Source: Actinomadura luzonensis (GTDB lineage Bacteria; Actinomycetota; Actinomycetes; Streptosporangiales; Streptosporangiaceae). Taken from it: DNA of 64,000 nt. Positions 45,712 through 53,714 of the stretch are shown one piece after another; within the stretch, counting starts at the first letter, position 1, and every line of letters starts with the position of its first letter. The notes under the pieces were generated by a model. It had not been told where the DNA came from. It worked only from the letters and a program-made list of their open reading frames with translations, and ran no database searches. The translations under genes and the position numbers were made by a program. The stretch spans positions 2,733,001 through 2,797,000 of the forward strand of contig NZ_JAKRKC020000001.1 of assembly GCF_022664455.2 (NCBI RefSeq), given 5' to 3'.

Positions 45712-46569
45712 TCAGGTCCACGTCGCCGTATCGGGGTCGATGCCGTGGTCGCGGGCGTTGGCGTTGATGATGTCGCGGAGCCAGGTGGTCAGGCCGGGCT
45801 CGATGGCGTCGTAGTACGCCGTGAAGCCCGGGTCGGTGACGTAATTCCTCGCCAGGCAGACCTGCATGGCATGGGTGCAGTCGAAGTACACGTCCATCGA
45901 GGCCCTGTGCCGTTCGGCCAGGGTGTTGGCTTCGGCGCTGCCCGGCCGGACGCCGGCGCGCTTGGCCGCCGCCAGGTCCTGCTCGAGCGAGGCGATGTTG
46001 CCGGCGATGTGCTGCCACCTTTCGGGGGTCATGCCTGCGGCGCGTTCGGCGTACTGCGCCCATTGGGTCGTGTCGCCCCATCGGGCGCGTGCGCCGGCGG
46101 CCAGTGACGGGTTCCAGCGCTGCCCGAAGATCGCCACCTGCTCCTCGGCGGAGAGCAGGATGCCGGCGTTCGCGGCTTCGATCATGCGGTCGACCGCGTC
46201 GACCATCGTCCGCAGGCGGGAGATGCGGTCGAGGAGCTGGGCCCGCTGTTGTCTCAGCGGCACGGTCATGTCGGTCGCCGGGGCGTCGAGGAGTTCGCCG
46301 ATCGCGTCGAGCGGCAGACCGAGCTCGCGGTAGATGAGCACCCGGTGGACGCGGGCGAGGTCGGTCGCGGAGTAGAGCCGGTAGCCGCCGCTGGTCCGCC
46401 CGGACGGGCGGACCAGTCCGATCGCGTCCCAGTGGTGGAGGGTGCGGACGGTGACTCCCGCGTGTGCGGCCGCGGCCCCGACGGTGAGTCCGCCGAGCTC
46501 CGTGGCGTCGTCGTCGTTCGTCGCGGTGCTGGTCACGCCGTCGAGTGTGCCACGCTTGTCCGGTTTCAT
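45712..46569 (-). CDS. MerR-family regulator with TipAS-like C-terminal domain
   Basis: This 285-aa protein starts at ATG 46569, overlapping the VOC gene stop (ATGA). The winged helix is at residues ~25-95 (LTVGAAAAHAGVTVRTLHHW, GLVRPSGRTSGGYRLYSATD), followed by the dimerisation helix. The C-terminal half is a TipAS-type helical domain (FGQRWNPSLAAGARARWGDT, then LDVYFDC-like SMDVYFDCTHAMQV). TipA-type regulators bind small molecules, often thiopeptides. Coupling to a glyoxalase/resistance-type gene suggests a drug- or metabolite-sensing pair, which is inference. Confidence 0.88.
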   Translation of the reverse strand: MKPDKRGTLDGVTSTATNDDDATELGGLTVGAAAAHAGVTVRTLHHWDAIGLVRPSGRTSGGYRLYSATDLARVHRVLIYRELGLPLDAIGELLDAPATDMTVPLRQQRAQLLDRISRLRTMVDAVDRMIEAANAGILLSAEEQVAIFGQRWNPSLAAGARARWGDTTQWAQYAERAAGMTPERWQHIAGNIASLEQDLAAAKRAGVRPGSAEANTLAERHRASMDVYFDCTHAMQVCLARNYVTDPGFTAYYDAIEPGLTTWLRDIINANARDHGIDPDTATWT

Positions 46570-47057
46570 GCCTTGGGGAGCATGAAGCCGTTCTCGTCGA
46601 GGTGGCGTTCCTCGGCGCTGTCGGCGGTGAGAGGGAGGGCGGCGGTGACGGTCACGCGGGCGTTCTCCGGCGTGGTGACGTTCAGCTCCAGGGCGTTCCA
46701 TGGCATCTTGCGCGGTCCCGTCGCGGAGCCGGGCACCAGTGCGTCGCACGCCCGCGCGATCTCGTCGATCTGGCTCATCACGCAGCTGAGGCCGATGCCC
46801 ACCGTCCCGGCGGCCGGGACGAGCAGGACGTCCTGGAACGCCCACCGCCGGAGGTGCGTGACCTGGCCCGGCATGGTGAACAGGTCGACGAACCCGAGTC
46901 CGCGGGTCCAGAACTCGACGGACGCGGACAGGTCCGCGGTCGGCACCGTCACGTACATCGGCATGCCGTAGATGCCGCGGAAGACCTCCGGCGGCGCCAC
47001 GTCGGGGCCGGGCGCAGGGACAGGGCTGATCTCGAATGCCTCGTAGTGGTCGGCCAT
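46566..47057 (-). CDS. VOC-family (glyoxalase/bleomycin resistance-like) protein
   Basis: This 163-aa protein contains PMYVTVPTADLSASVEFWTRG and GLGFVDLFTM, the beta-alpha-beta start of a vicinal-oxygen-chelate module. Two such modules normally pair to form a metal site or a drug-binding pocket. The acidic N-terminus (YEAFEISPVPAPG) is extra. The gene is translationally coupled to the MerR-type regulator downstream. Substrate unknown; extradiol cleavage, glyoxalase or antibiotic binding are all possible. Confidence 0.8.
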   Translation of the reverse strand: MADHYEAFEISPVPAPGPDVAPPEVFRGIYGMPMYVTVPTADLSASVEFWTRGLGFVDLFTMPGQVTHLRRWAFQDVLLVPAAGTVGIGLSCVMSQIDEIARACDALVPGSATGPRKMPWNALELNVTTPENARVTVTAALPLTADSAEERHLDENGFMLPKA

Positions 47058-47107
47058 GTGTTCATGGTCGGGCCTGACGCGGCGTCAGGGTCAAGCTCGG
47101 CGCCGGG

Positions 47108-47671
47108 TCAGCGGTGGCGTCGGTAGTGCAGGTAGACGATGCCGTTGCTGGAGGTCGTTGTGGAGACCAGGTCGAGCTGGTACGACTTGGGGATGCCGTC
47201 GAACAGCCGGGTGCCCTCGCCCGCGATGTAGGGGAACATGCTCAGCTGGAGCTCGTCGAGCAGGTCGAGCCGCATGAGCGAGCGCCAGAGGCGAACGCCG
47301 CCCCAGACGATGATGTGACCGTCGCCGCCCTGCCGGAGCTTGTCGATCTCCTCTGTCGTGTCGCCGGCGGCGATCGTGGTGCCGGCCCAGCCGGCCGTCT
47401 TCATGGTGCGGGAGAAGACGACCTTGCGTCCGGAGTTGAGCAGGTCGGCGAACGGGTGGTCGGTGGCCGTCGTCATGGCCGCCGACATGCCCTCGTAGGC
47501 CGTGCGGCCCATGAGGTGGGCGTGCGCGCCGCGGAGGAAGTCGAGGTGCGCGGAGTCGTCGGGGTCGCGGTTCTCGGGCAGGTCGAAGCAGAACTTCCAG
47601 AAGTCGGTGTCCTCGTCGGCGAGGAGGCCGTCGAGGGAGTGGTTGAACACTGTCGCTATCAGCTTGCGCAT
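47108..47671 (-). CDS. Dihydrofolate reductase-fold protein (RibD C-terminal type)
   Basis: ATG 47671 gives 187 aa beginning RKLIATVFNHSLDGLLADED. The fold's markers are HAHLMGRTAYEGM, KVVFSRTMKTAGW, GGDGHIIVWGGVRLWRSLM and LLDELQLSMFPYIAGEGTRLF. Such stand-alone proteins are probably NADPH-dependent reductases; dihydrofolate or pyrimidine substrates are not implied. An open frame runs upstream to 48823 but crosses another gene, so the ATG is the credible start. Confidence 0.88.
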   Translation of the reverse strand: MRKLIATVFNHSLDGLLADEDTDFWKFCFDLPENRDPDDSAHLDFLRGAHAHLMGRTAYEGMSAAMTTATDHPFADLLNSGRKVVFSRTMKTAGWAGTTIAAGDTTEEIDKLRQGGDGHIIVWGGVRLWRSLMRLDLLDELQLSMFPYIAGEGTRLFDGIPKSYQLDLVSTTTSSNGIVYLHYRRHR

Positions 47672-47992
47672 GGTGGTCACGGCTCCGTGGGTCTCGGGTG
47701 TCCCTGATGCTTCAGACGGCGGTGCCGTCCGGAAGTCATCGGTGCCGGCGGGCTCAGAGGCCGGCCGCAGGCGGGGCACGGGAGGACGACGTCGTGGCCC
47801 TCGGCCCAGCCGTGCACGACGTCGCGGAAGGGCTCCCACGCCGCGTCGTCGAGCTGGAACTACTCGTCGACCAGGTCGAACGTCGTGGCACGCGGTGCGT
47901 TCGGTCAGGACGACTCCTGAGGAGATCAGCCAGTGCCGGACGTAGCGATGCGAGACCGGGGCCTTCGACGCACCGAGTGATACCTTCTGGGC
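47672..47992 (-). pseudogene. Gene remnant between the DHFR-fold and LysR genes
   Basis: On the minus strand, 47880-47770 reads DLVDE-stop-FQLDDAAWEPFRDVVHG followed by WAEGHDVVLPCPACGRPL, which has natural composition but is broken by a stop and has neither start nor proper end. It looks like a fragment of a small protein with a Cys pair. No family is assigned. The rest of the gap holds the promoter region of the LysR gene. Confidence 0.35.
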
Positions 47993-48898
47993 ATGGCCTA
48001 CACCTTGGAGCAGCTGCGTGGCTTCGTGGCTGTGGCCGAGGAGTTGCACTTCGGGCGGGCGGCCATGCGGCTGCGCATGACCCAGCCGCCGCTGAGCCGG
48101 CAGATCCAGAAGCTGGAGGCGGCCGTCGGCGTGCAGTTGCTCGAACGGGACAACCGGCACGTGTCGCTCACCCCGGCGGGCGAGGCGTTCCTCGGCGAGG
48201 CGCGCCGCCTGCTGGCCATCGCCGAGGCGGCGCCCGACCTGGCGCAGCGCGTGCACCTGGGCACCCGCGGGCTGGTGCGGCTCGGGTTCACGGCGGCGTC
48301 GACGTTCGGGGTGCTGGGCGGGCTGCTCAACAGCCTGGAGTCGAAGCTGCCGGACGTCCGGATCGAGCTGTTCGAGATGGTGACGCGCGAGCAGATCACC
48401 GCCCTGGCCGCCGAGGACCTGGACCTGGGGCTGGCCCGGCCGCCGTTCGACCCGGAGCTGTTCAACTCGGTGCTGCTGCACCGCGAGGCCCTGATGCTGG
48501 CGGTGCCCGCAGGGCACCGGCTGACCCGCCTCGACCGGCCCGCGCGGGCGGACGACCTCGCCAGCGAGCCGCTGATCTTCCACTCCCAGCAGCGGGCGCG
48601 CTACTTCTACGACCTCGTGGTCAGCATGGTGCCGCTCACGCAGGAGCGCGTGGTGCACAGCGTCAGCCAGGTGCTCACCATGCTCTGGCTGGTCTCCGCG
48701 GGGCGCGGCATCGCGTTCGTGCCGGCCTCGGCCACCCTGCTCAACATCCCGGACGTGGCGTACGTGCCGCTGACCACGCACGTTCCCGAGCCGGTCGAGC
48801 TGCACCTGCTGTGGTCGCGGCACTCGCGCAACCCCGCGCTCGACCGGGTGCTGACCGTGCTGACCGACGATGCCGGCACGGTATCACGCGATACGTAA
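47993..48898 (+). CDS. LysR-family transcriptional regulator
   Basis: This 301-aa protein has the LysR winged helix in residues 1-60 ([38 protein letters not shown]) and a periplasmic-binding-like ligand domain. It starts 43 bases before and reads toward kdgD-gudD, so it probably controls D-glucarate breakdown, with glucarate or a product as ligand. The gap 48899-48941 contains ATACGTAAACACCATTGG, possibly with its own -10. The C-terminus ([14 protein letters not shown]) is intact. Confidence 0.92.
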   Translation: MAYTLEQLRGFVAVAEELHFGRAAMRLRMTQPPLSRQIQKLEAAVGVQLLERDNRHVSLTPAGEAFLGEARRLLAIAEAAPDLAQRVHLGTRGLVRLGFTAASTFGVLGGLLNSLESKLPDVRIELFEMVTREQITALAAEDLDLGLARPPFDPELFNSVLLHREALMLAVPAGHRLTRLDRPARADDLASEPLIFHSQQRARYFYDLVVSMVPLTQERVVHSVSQVLTMLWLVSAGRGIAFVPASATLLNIPDVAYVPLTTHVPEPVELHLLWSRHSRNPALDRVLTVLTDDAGTVSRDT

Positions 48899-48941
48899 AC
48901 ACCATTGGACAAGTATCGTCCGTGGTTCTTACGGTGGCGGC

Positions 48942-49865
48942 GTGACGCTGACTCCTCCTAACGAGCTGGCCGGCCGCCTGACCACCGGCCTGCTGTCGTT
49001 CCCCGTGACCCATTTCGACGAGCACCTCGCCTTCGACGAGCCCCGCTACCGCGAGCACCTGGCGTGGCAGGCCGGTTTCGGTGTCGCCGGGCTGTTCGCC
49101 GGCGGCGGCACCGGCGAAGGCTTCTCGCTGACGTCGGAGGAGATCGACCGGGTGGTGCGCGCCGCCGTGGACGAGGTCGGCGACCGGCTGCCGGTCATCG
49201 CCCCGGCGACCGGCGGCACGGCCCAGGCGAGCGCCCAGGCCGTCGCCGCGCAGCGAGCCGGGGCCGCCGGGCTGCTGCTGCTGCCGCCGTACCTGACCGA
49301 GGCCAGCCAGGCCGGGCTGATCGAGCACGTGAGCGCGGTCTGCCGGGCGACCGACCTCGGCGTCATCGTCTACAGCCGGGCCAACGCCGTGCTGGACGAC
49401 GACACCGTCGCCGAGCTCGCCGACCGCAACCCCAACCTCATCGGGCTGAAGGACGGTGTCGGCGACATCGAGCGCATGACCCGCACCTACGCCAAGGTCG
49501 GCGACCGCCTCATCTACATCGGCGGCCTGCCCACCGCCGAGACCTTCGCCCTGCCCCTGCTCCAGCTCGGCGTCAACACCTACTCCTCGGCGATCTACAA
49601 CTTCGTGCCCGAGTTCGCGCTGCGCTTCTTCGCGGTCGTCCGCGCCCAGGACCGGGTGGCGGTGTACCAGATGATCAACGACTTCATCATCCCGTACATC
49701 GACATCCGCAACCGGGCGCGCGGCTACGCGGTCTCCATCATCAAGGCCGGGCTCACCGCCGTCGGGCGCGACGGCGGGCGGGTGCGGCCCCCGCTGACCG
49801 ACCTCACGGACGACGAGCGGGCGGCGCTGGCGACCCTCATCGAGAAGGTCGGCGGGACGTCATGA
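48942..49865 (+). CDS. kdgD: 5-dehydro-4-deoxyglucarate dehydratase
   Basis: KdgD converts 5-keto-4-deoxyglucarate to 2-oxoglutarate semialdehyde, water and CO2. The 307-aa protein is of the DHDPS/NAL family: [18 protein letters not shown] near the N-terminus, the Tyr in [11 protein letters not shown] and the Schiff-base Lys in [14 protein letters not shown]. The GTG start at 48942 is set by the family N-terminus ([18 protein letters not shown]). The stop overlaps the gudD ATG (ATGA). Together the two enzymes make a two-step D-glucarate (and possibly galactarate) route. No semialdehyde dehydrogenase gene is in the window. Confidence 0.93.
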   Translation: MTLTPPNELAGRLTTGLLSFPVTHFDEHLAFDEPRYREHLAWQAGFGVAGLFAGGGTGEGFSLTSEEIDRVVRAAVDEVGDRLPVIAPATGGTAQASAQAVAAQRAGAAGLLLLPPYLTEASQAGLIEHVSAVCRATDLGVIVYSRANAVLDDDTVAELADRNPNLIGLKDGVGDIERMTRTYAKVGDRLIYIGGLPTAETFALPLLQLGVNTYSSAIYNFVPEFALRFFAVVRAQDRVAVYQMINDFIIPYIDIRNRARGYAVSIIKAGLTAVGRDGGRVRPPLTDLTDDERAALATLIEKVGGTS

Positions 49866-51193
49866 GCCCGCGCACCCCCACCGTCGCCCGCGTCGAGGCG
49901 ATCCCCGTGGCCGGGCGCGACAGCATGTTGCTCAACCTCAGCGGCGCGCACGGGCCGTTCTTCACCCGTACGCTGGCGGTCGTCACCGACAGCGCCGGCA
50001 ACGTGGGGGTCGGCGAGGTCCCCGGCGGTGAGGCGATCCGGCACACCGTCGAGGCGGCCGGTGAGCTGCTGGCCGGCCGGCCCGTCGCCGAGTACGCGAG
50101 CCTGCTGCGCGAGGTGTCGGCGCGCTACGCCCACCTCGACGCGCGGGGGCGGGGGCGGCAGACGTTCGACCTGCGCACCGCGATCCACGCCGTCACGGCG
50201 CTGGAGAGCGCGCTGCTGGACCTGCTCGGGCAGCACCTCGGCGTGCCCGTCGCGGAGCTGCTGGGCGAGGGGCGGCAGCGCGCCGAGGTGCCGGTGCTCG
50301 GCTACCTGTTCTACGTCGGCGACCGCACCCGCACCGACCTGCCGTACGACGCGGGGAGCGACCCGGCCGACGACTGGGAGCGGCTGCGTCGCGAGCCCGC
50401 GCTCACCCCCGAGGCGATCGTCGCGCTGGCCGAGGCCGCGCGGGCGCGCTACGGCTTCGCCGACTTCAAGCTCAAGGGCGGCGTCCTCGACGCCGAGCAG
50501 GAGATCGCCGCCGTGCGCGCGCTGGCGGCGCGCTTCCCGGACGCCCGGATCACGATCGACCCCAACGGGAGCTGGCTGCTGGCCGACGCCGTCGAGGTGT
50601 GCCGCGACCTCGGCGGCGTGGTGGCCTACGTCGAGGACCCGGTCGGCGCGGAGGGCGAGCTGTCGGGACGCGAGACGATGGCCGAGTTCCGGCGCGTGAC
50701 GGGCCTGCGCACCGCCACCAACATGATCGCCACCGACTGGCGGCAGCTCGCGCACGCCGTCCGCGCCGACGCCGTGGACATCCCCCTCGCCGACCCGCAC
50801 TTCTGGACGATGCGCGGCTCCGTCCGCGTCGCGCAGCTCTGCGACGACTTCGGGCTCACCTGGGGGTCGCACTCCAACAACCACTTCGACGTCTCGCTGG
50901 CGATGTTCACGCACGTCGGCGCGGCCGCGCCCGGCCGGATCACGGCTCTCGACACGCACTGGATCTGGCAGGACGGCCAGCGCCTGACGCGCGAGCCGCT
51001 GCGCATCAGGGACGGCCGCATCGCCGTGCCGACCGCCCCGGGGCTCGGCGTGGAGCTCGACCTGGACGCGGTCAAGGCCGCCCACGAGCTCTACCTGGAG
51101 CACGGGCTGGGCGCCAGGGACGACAGCGCGGCCATGCAGTACCTTCACCCCGGCTGGCAGTTCGACCCGAAACGGCCGTGTCTGCTGCGGTGA
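49862..51193 (+). CDS. gudD: Glucarate dehydratase
   Basis: This 443-aa member of the enolase superfamily (mandelate racemase subgroup) removes water from D-glucarate to give 5-keto-4-deoxyglucarate. Catalytic features are [10 protein letters not shown] (KxK base), ITIDPNGSW (metal Asp, Asn), [12 protein letters not shown] (metal Glu), [11 protein letters not shown] and the His base in [18 protein letters not shown]. The C-terminal [19 protein letters not shown] is typical of GudD. It overlaps kdgD by 4 bases and ends the operon; about 70 bases follow before the kinase gene. Confidence 0.95.
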   Translation: MSPRTPTVARVEAIPVAGRDSMLLNLSGAHGPFFTRTLAVVTDSAGNVGVGEVPGGEAIRHTVEAAGELLAGRPVAEYASLLREVSARYAHLDARGRGRQTFDLRTAIHAVTALESALLDLLGQHLGVPVAELLGEGRQRAEVPVLGYLFYVGDRTRTDLPYDAGSDPADDWERLRREPALTPEAIVALAEAARARYGFADFKLKGGVLDAEQEIAAVRALAARFPDARITIDPNGSWLLADAVEVCRDLGGVVAYVEDPVGAEGELSGRETMAEFRRVTGLRTATNMIATDWRQLAHAVRADAVDIPLADPHFWTMRGSVRVAQLCDDFGLTWGSHSNNHFDVSLAMFTHVGAAAPGRITALDTHWIWQDGQRLTREPLRIRDGRIAVPTAPGLGVELDLDAVKAAHELYLEHGLGARDDSAAMQYLHPGWQFDPKRPCLLR

Positions 51194-51304
51194 CCGGGGC
51201 GATCCGCCCTGATACGTCACAGTCCGGCGAACGTTGTCGATCACCTTGGGAACGGGCGCGCGGTGAGACGCATGCTTGCGGACGATCAGGGTAAGCCGGG
51301 CGCT

Positions 51305-52882
51305 ATGTCTGCTTCGCGTTATGAGGGCTGGTTACTGGCGGGTCGTTACCGACTGCAGGCCGAACTCGGCCGGGGCGGCATGGGCCGGGTCTGGCGAGGC
51401 CGCGACGAGCTGCTCGACCGGCCGGTGGCCGTCAAGGAGGTCGCCCTCGACCACCGGCCGCAGTCCGAACGCGAGGCGCTGCTCCGCAGGACCATGAGCG
51501 AGGCCCGGCTGGCCGGCCGGCTGAGCCACCCGAACATCACCACCGTGTACGACGTGGTCGAGGCCGACGGGCGGCCCTGGATCGTGCTGCAGCTCGTGCC
51601 CGCGCCCACCCTCGCCGACGTCCTCGCGCAGGACGGCCCCCTGCCGCCCGCCACCGTCGCCGGGATCGGCCTCCAGATCCTGGACGCGCTGGCGGCCGCG
51701 CACGCCGCCGGCGTCGTGCACCGCGACGTCAAACCGGCCAACATCCTGCTGGACGACGACCGCCGGCACGCCGTCCTGACCGACTTCGGGCTCGCCACCA
51801 GCGTGGAGCGGCCGGTGGGCGTCACGGAGGCGGGCATCGTGGTCGGCACCCCGGCCTACATCGCGCCCGAACGCGCCCGGGGCGGCACGCCCACCCCGGA
51901 GAGCGACCTGTGGTCGCTGGGGGTGACGCTCTACACGGCGGTCGAAGGGCGGTCGCCGTTCGAACAGGGGGCGGCGCTGGCCACCATCAGCGCCGTGCTC
52001 ACCGCCGACCCGGAGCCGTTCGAGCGGGCGGGGGCCCTGGCGCCGCTCATCGCCGCGCTGCTCAGCAAGGACCCGGCCGGGCGGCCCAGCGTCGCGGAGG
52101 CCCGCCGGCGGCTGCGGCGGGTCTGCGCCGTCGCCGCCGGTCCCGGTCCCGCTTTCGGTTCCGGTTCCGCCTCGCGGACCCGCGTCCTCGAGGTCGCCCC
52201 GCCCGAGCCCGTTCCGGCCGCGCCCGCCCTTTCCGCGTCCATTCCGGCCGCGCCCGCTCTTTCCGCGTCCATTCCGGCCGCACCCGCCCAGGCCGAGCGT
52301 GCCCCGGCCGAGCGTGCCCCGGCCGAGCGTGCCCTGGCCGTGTCTGTGCCGTCCGGGCCTCGTACGGCCGAGGCCGTCACCCGTGCGCCGGGGCGGCGTC
52401 GTTTCGGGGTCAGAGCCGGGGTCACGCGGTTCCAGCCGGACCACGTCCGGCATGTCGCGCTGGTGGGCGTGCTGGTCGCCGCGGCCCTGGCCGCCGCGAG
52501 CTGGCACACCGAGGCGCCCCCGACGGCCGCGGCGCGGCCCATGGCGGGCACCCCGCCCCGCCGGCCCAGCCGTCGCCCGCCGGGACGACGGAGACGCGGC
52601 CGAGCGGGGTGCTGCAGGCGCAGCCGGCGGCGGCCCGGCGGCGCACCGCCGACCGGCGCCGGACGGCCAGGCCCGCGGCGGCCCGCACCGCCGCGACCTC
52701 GTCGCCGCACGGCGAGGCCAGGAAGCTCGCCGAGCCGGCCAAGCACGTGCCGCCCAAGCACGTGCCGCCGGGGCTCGCCGTCGCGCACCCCGGGAAGGGG
52801 AAGGCCAAGGGCCGGAAGTAGCCGTCGTCAGCAGGCCCGCGCGCGGCTCTCCGACGGCTTCTCCCCGGCGGTCATGACGTAG
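51305..52882 (+). CDS. PknB-type Ser/Thr protein kinase, possible frameshift in the tail
   Basis: From ATG 51305 the kinase domain occupies residues ~10-275: GRGGMGRVWRG, VAVKEV, HRDVKPANIL, TDFGLA and GTPAYIAPERARGG. An Ala/Pro linker with tandem repeats (SIPAAPALSA; ERAPAERAPAERA) precedes one membrane helix (HVALVGVLVAAALAAASW). After about residue 418 the frame turns Arg-rich and overlaps the convergent gene by 55 bases. Another frame reads QPSPAGTTETRPSGVLQAQP and ends at 52821, 7 bases short of that gene. A 1-base indel near 52545-52560 (C/G run) is likely, in the DNA or the assembly. Confidence 0.85.
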   Translation: MSASRYEGWLLAGRYRLQAELGRGGMGRVWRGRDELLDRPVAVKEVALDHRPQSEREALLRRTMSEARLAGRLSHPNITTVYDVVEADGRPWIVLQLVPAPTLADVLAQDGPLPPATVAGIGLQILDALAAAHAAGVVHRDVKPANILLDDDRRHAVLTDFGLATSVERPVGVTEAGIVVGTPAYIAPERARGGTPTPESDLWSLGVTLYTAVEGRSPFEQGAALATISAVLTADPEPFERAGALAPLIAALLSKDPAGRPSVAEARRRLRRVCAVAAGPGPAFGSGSASRTRVLEVAPPEPVPAAPALSASIPAAPALSASIPAAPAQAERAPAERAPAERALAVSVPSGPRTAEAVTRAPGRRRFGVRAGVTRFQPDHVRHVALVGVLVAAALAAASWHTEAPPTAAARPMAGTPPRRPSRRPPGRRRRGRAGCCRRSRRRPGGAPPTGAGRPGPRRPAPPRPRRRTARPGSSPSRPSTCRPSTCRRGSPSRTPGRGRPRAGSSRRQQARARLSDGFSPAVMT

Positions 52883-53541
52883 CGGAAGTCGCACAGCGGG
52901 GCGCCGCCGGCCAGCGTACGGGTACGCGCGAAGCGCACGCCCGGCGGCAGGTAACCGCTGATCGCGAGGTCGCCCGCGCACATCAGCGGCGCCAGCTCGG
53001 GCGCGCCCTGGGCGGCGAGGAAGGCCACGGCGCCGCAGCGGGTGACGTCCACCCCGTAGAAGCGGCCGGGGGCGGGGGCGAGGTAGCGGAAGCGCCAGCC
53101 GGCGGGCTCGTCGAGCAGGTTGGCGCTCCAGAACCACCAGCGGCGCAGCAGCAGATGGGCGCGCCGGTGGCGGTAGACCCAGCGCACCAGCGGGCTGTCG
53201 AACTGGGCGCGCATCCAGGCGGTGACGAAGCGCTCGACGAGTGCCAGCCGCTCGGCCCGCGACAGGGCGGTGGGCAGGGCGGTGGGCAGGCCGGTGGGCA
53301 GGCCGGTGGGCAGGGCGGTGGGCAGGGCGGTGGGCAGGGCGCGGTAGAGGGCGAGGGAGTCCACCGCGATGCGCAGGGTCATCCGGCTCATCGGGGCGCG
53401 CAGGCGGGGGACGGCTGCTTCGAGGGCGTCGTACTGGCGGGACATCGACCGCCGCAGCCCGGCCCGCTGGGCCGGGCCGGACAGCAGGGGAACGGCGAGG
53501 CGCAGCGCGTGCCTCCGCTGCCGGCGGGAGATCGTGCTCAT
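52828..53541 (-). CDS. L-2-amino-thiazoline-4-carboxylate hydrolase-like protein
   Basis: This 237-aa protein resembles the ATC hydrolase-like family (named for a cysteine biosynthesis enzyme, though most members are uncharacterised). Markers are GVDVTRCGAVAFLAAQGAPE, LAPLMCAGDLAISGYLPPGV and the end GGAPLCDFRYVM, with three spaced Cys. Residues ~74-97 are six tetrapeptides (ALPT/GLPT) encoded by a 12-bp repeat at 53270-53340. The ATG overlaps the stop of the 58-aa gene, so it is third in a coupled operon with the P-type ATPase. Confidence 0.75.
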   Translation of the reverse strand: MSTISRRQRRHALRLAVPLLSGPAQRAGLRRSMSRQYDALEAAVPRLRAPMSRMTLRIAVDSLALYRALPTALPTALPTGLPTGLPTALPTALSRAERLALVERFVTAWMRAQFDSPLVRWVYRHRRAHLLLRRWWFWSANLLDEPAGWRFRYLAPAPGRFYGVDVTRCGAVAFLAAQGAPELAPLMCAGDLAISGYLPPGVRFARTRTLAGGAPLCDFRYVMTAGEKPSESRARAC

Positions 53542-53714
53542 GTCCGCTCCCCGGACAGGGCGAGGCCGAGATGGGTGGTCAGGAGACGGGTCTCGCCGGT
53601 CACCAGGGCAGGGGAGGCGGCGGCCACGCGCGGGTGAGCCGTCACCAGGCACGGGCCGGGCCCCGGCGGATCGGGAGGTTGCGAGGTGAAGGTGACCTCG
53701 GTCCGTTCGGTCAT
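53538..53714 (-). CDS. 58-aa protein between the ATPase and the ATC-hydrolase-like gene
   Basis: It starts at ATG 53714, overlapping the ATPase stop, and ends overlapping the ATG of the next gene. The sequence [20 protein letters not shown], then CLVTAHPRVAAAS and LLTTHLGLALSGERT, shows no signal peptide or helix long enough for a membrane span. The ATGA overlaps on both sides are the main evidence that it is real. Function unknown. Confidence 0.55.
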   Translation of the reverse strand: MTERTEVTFTSQPPDPPGPGPCLVTAHPRVAAASPALVTGETRLLTTHLGLALSGERT

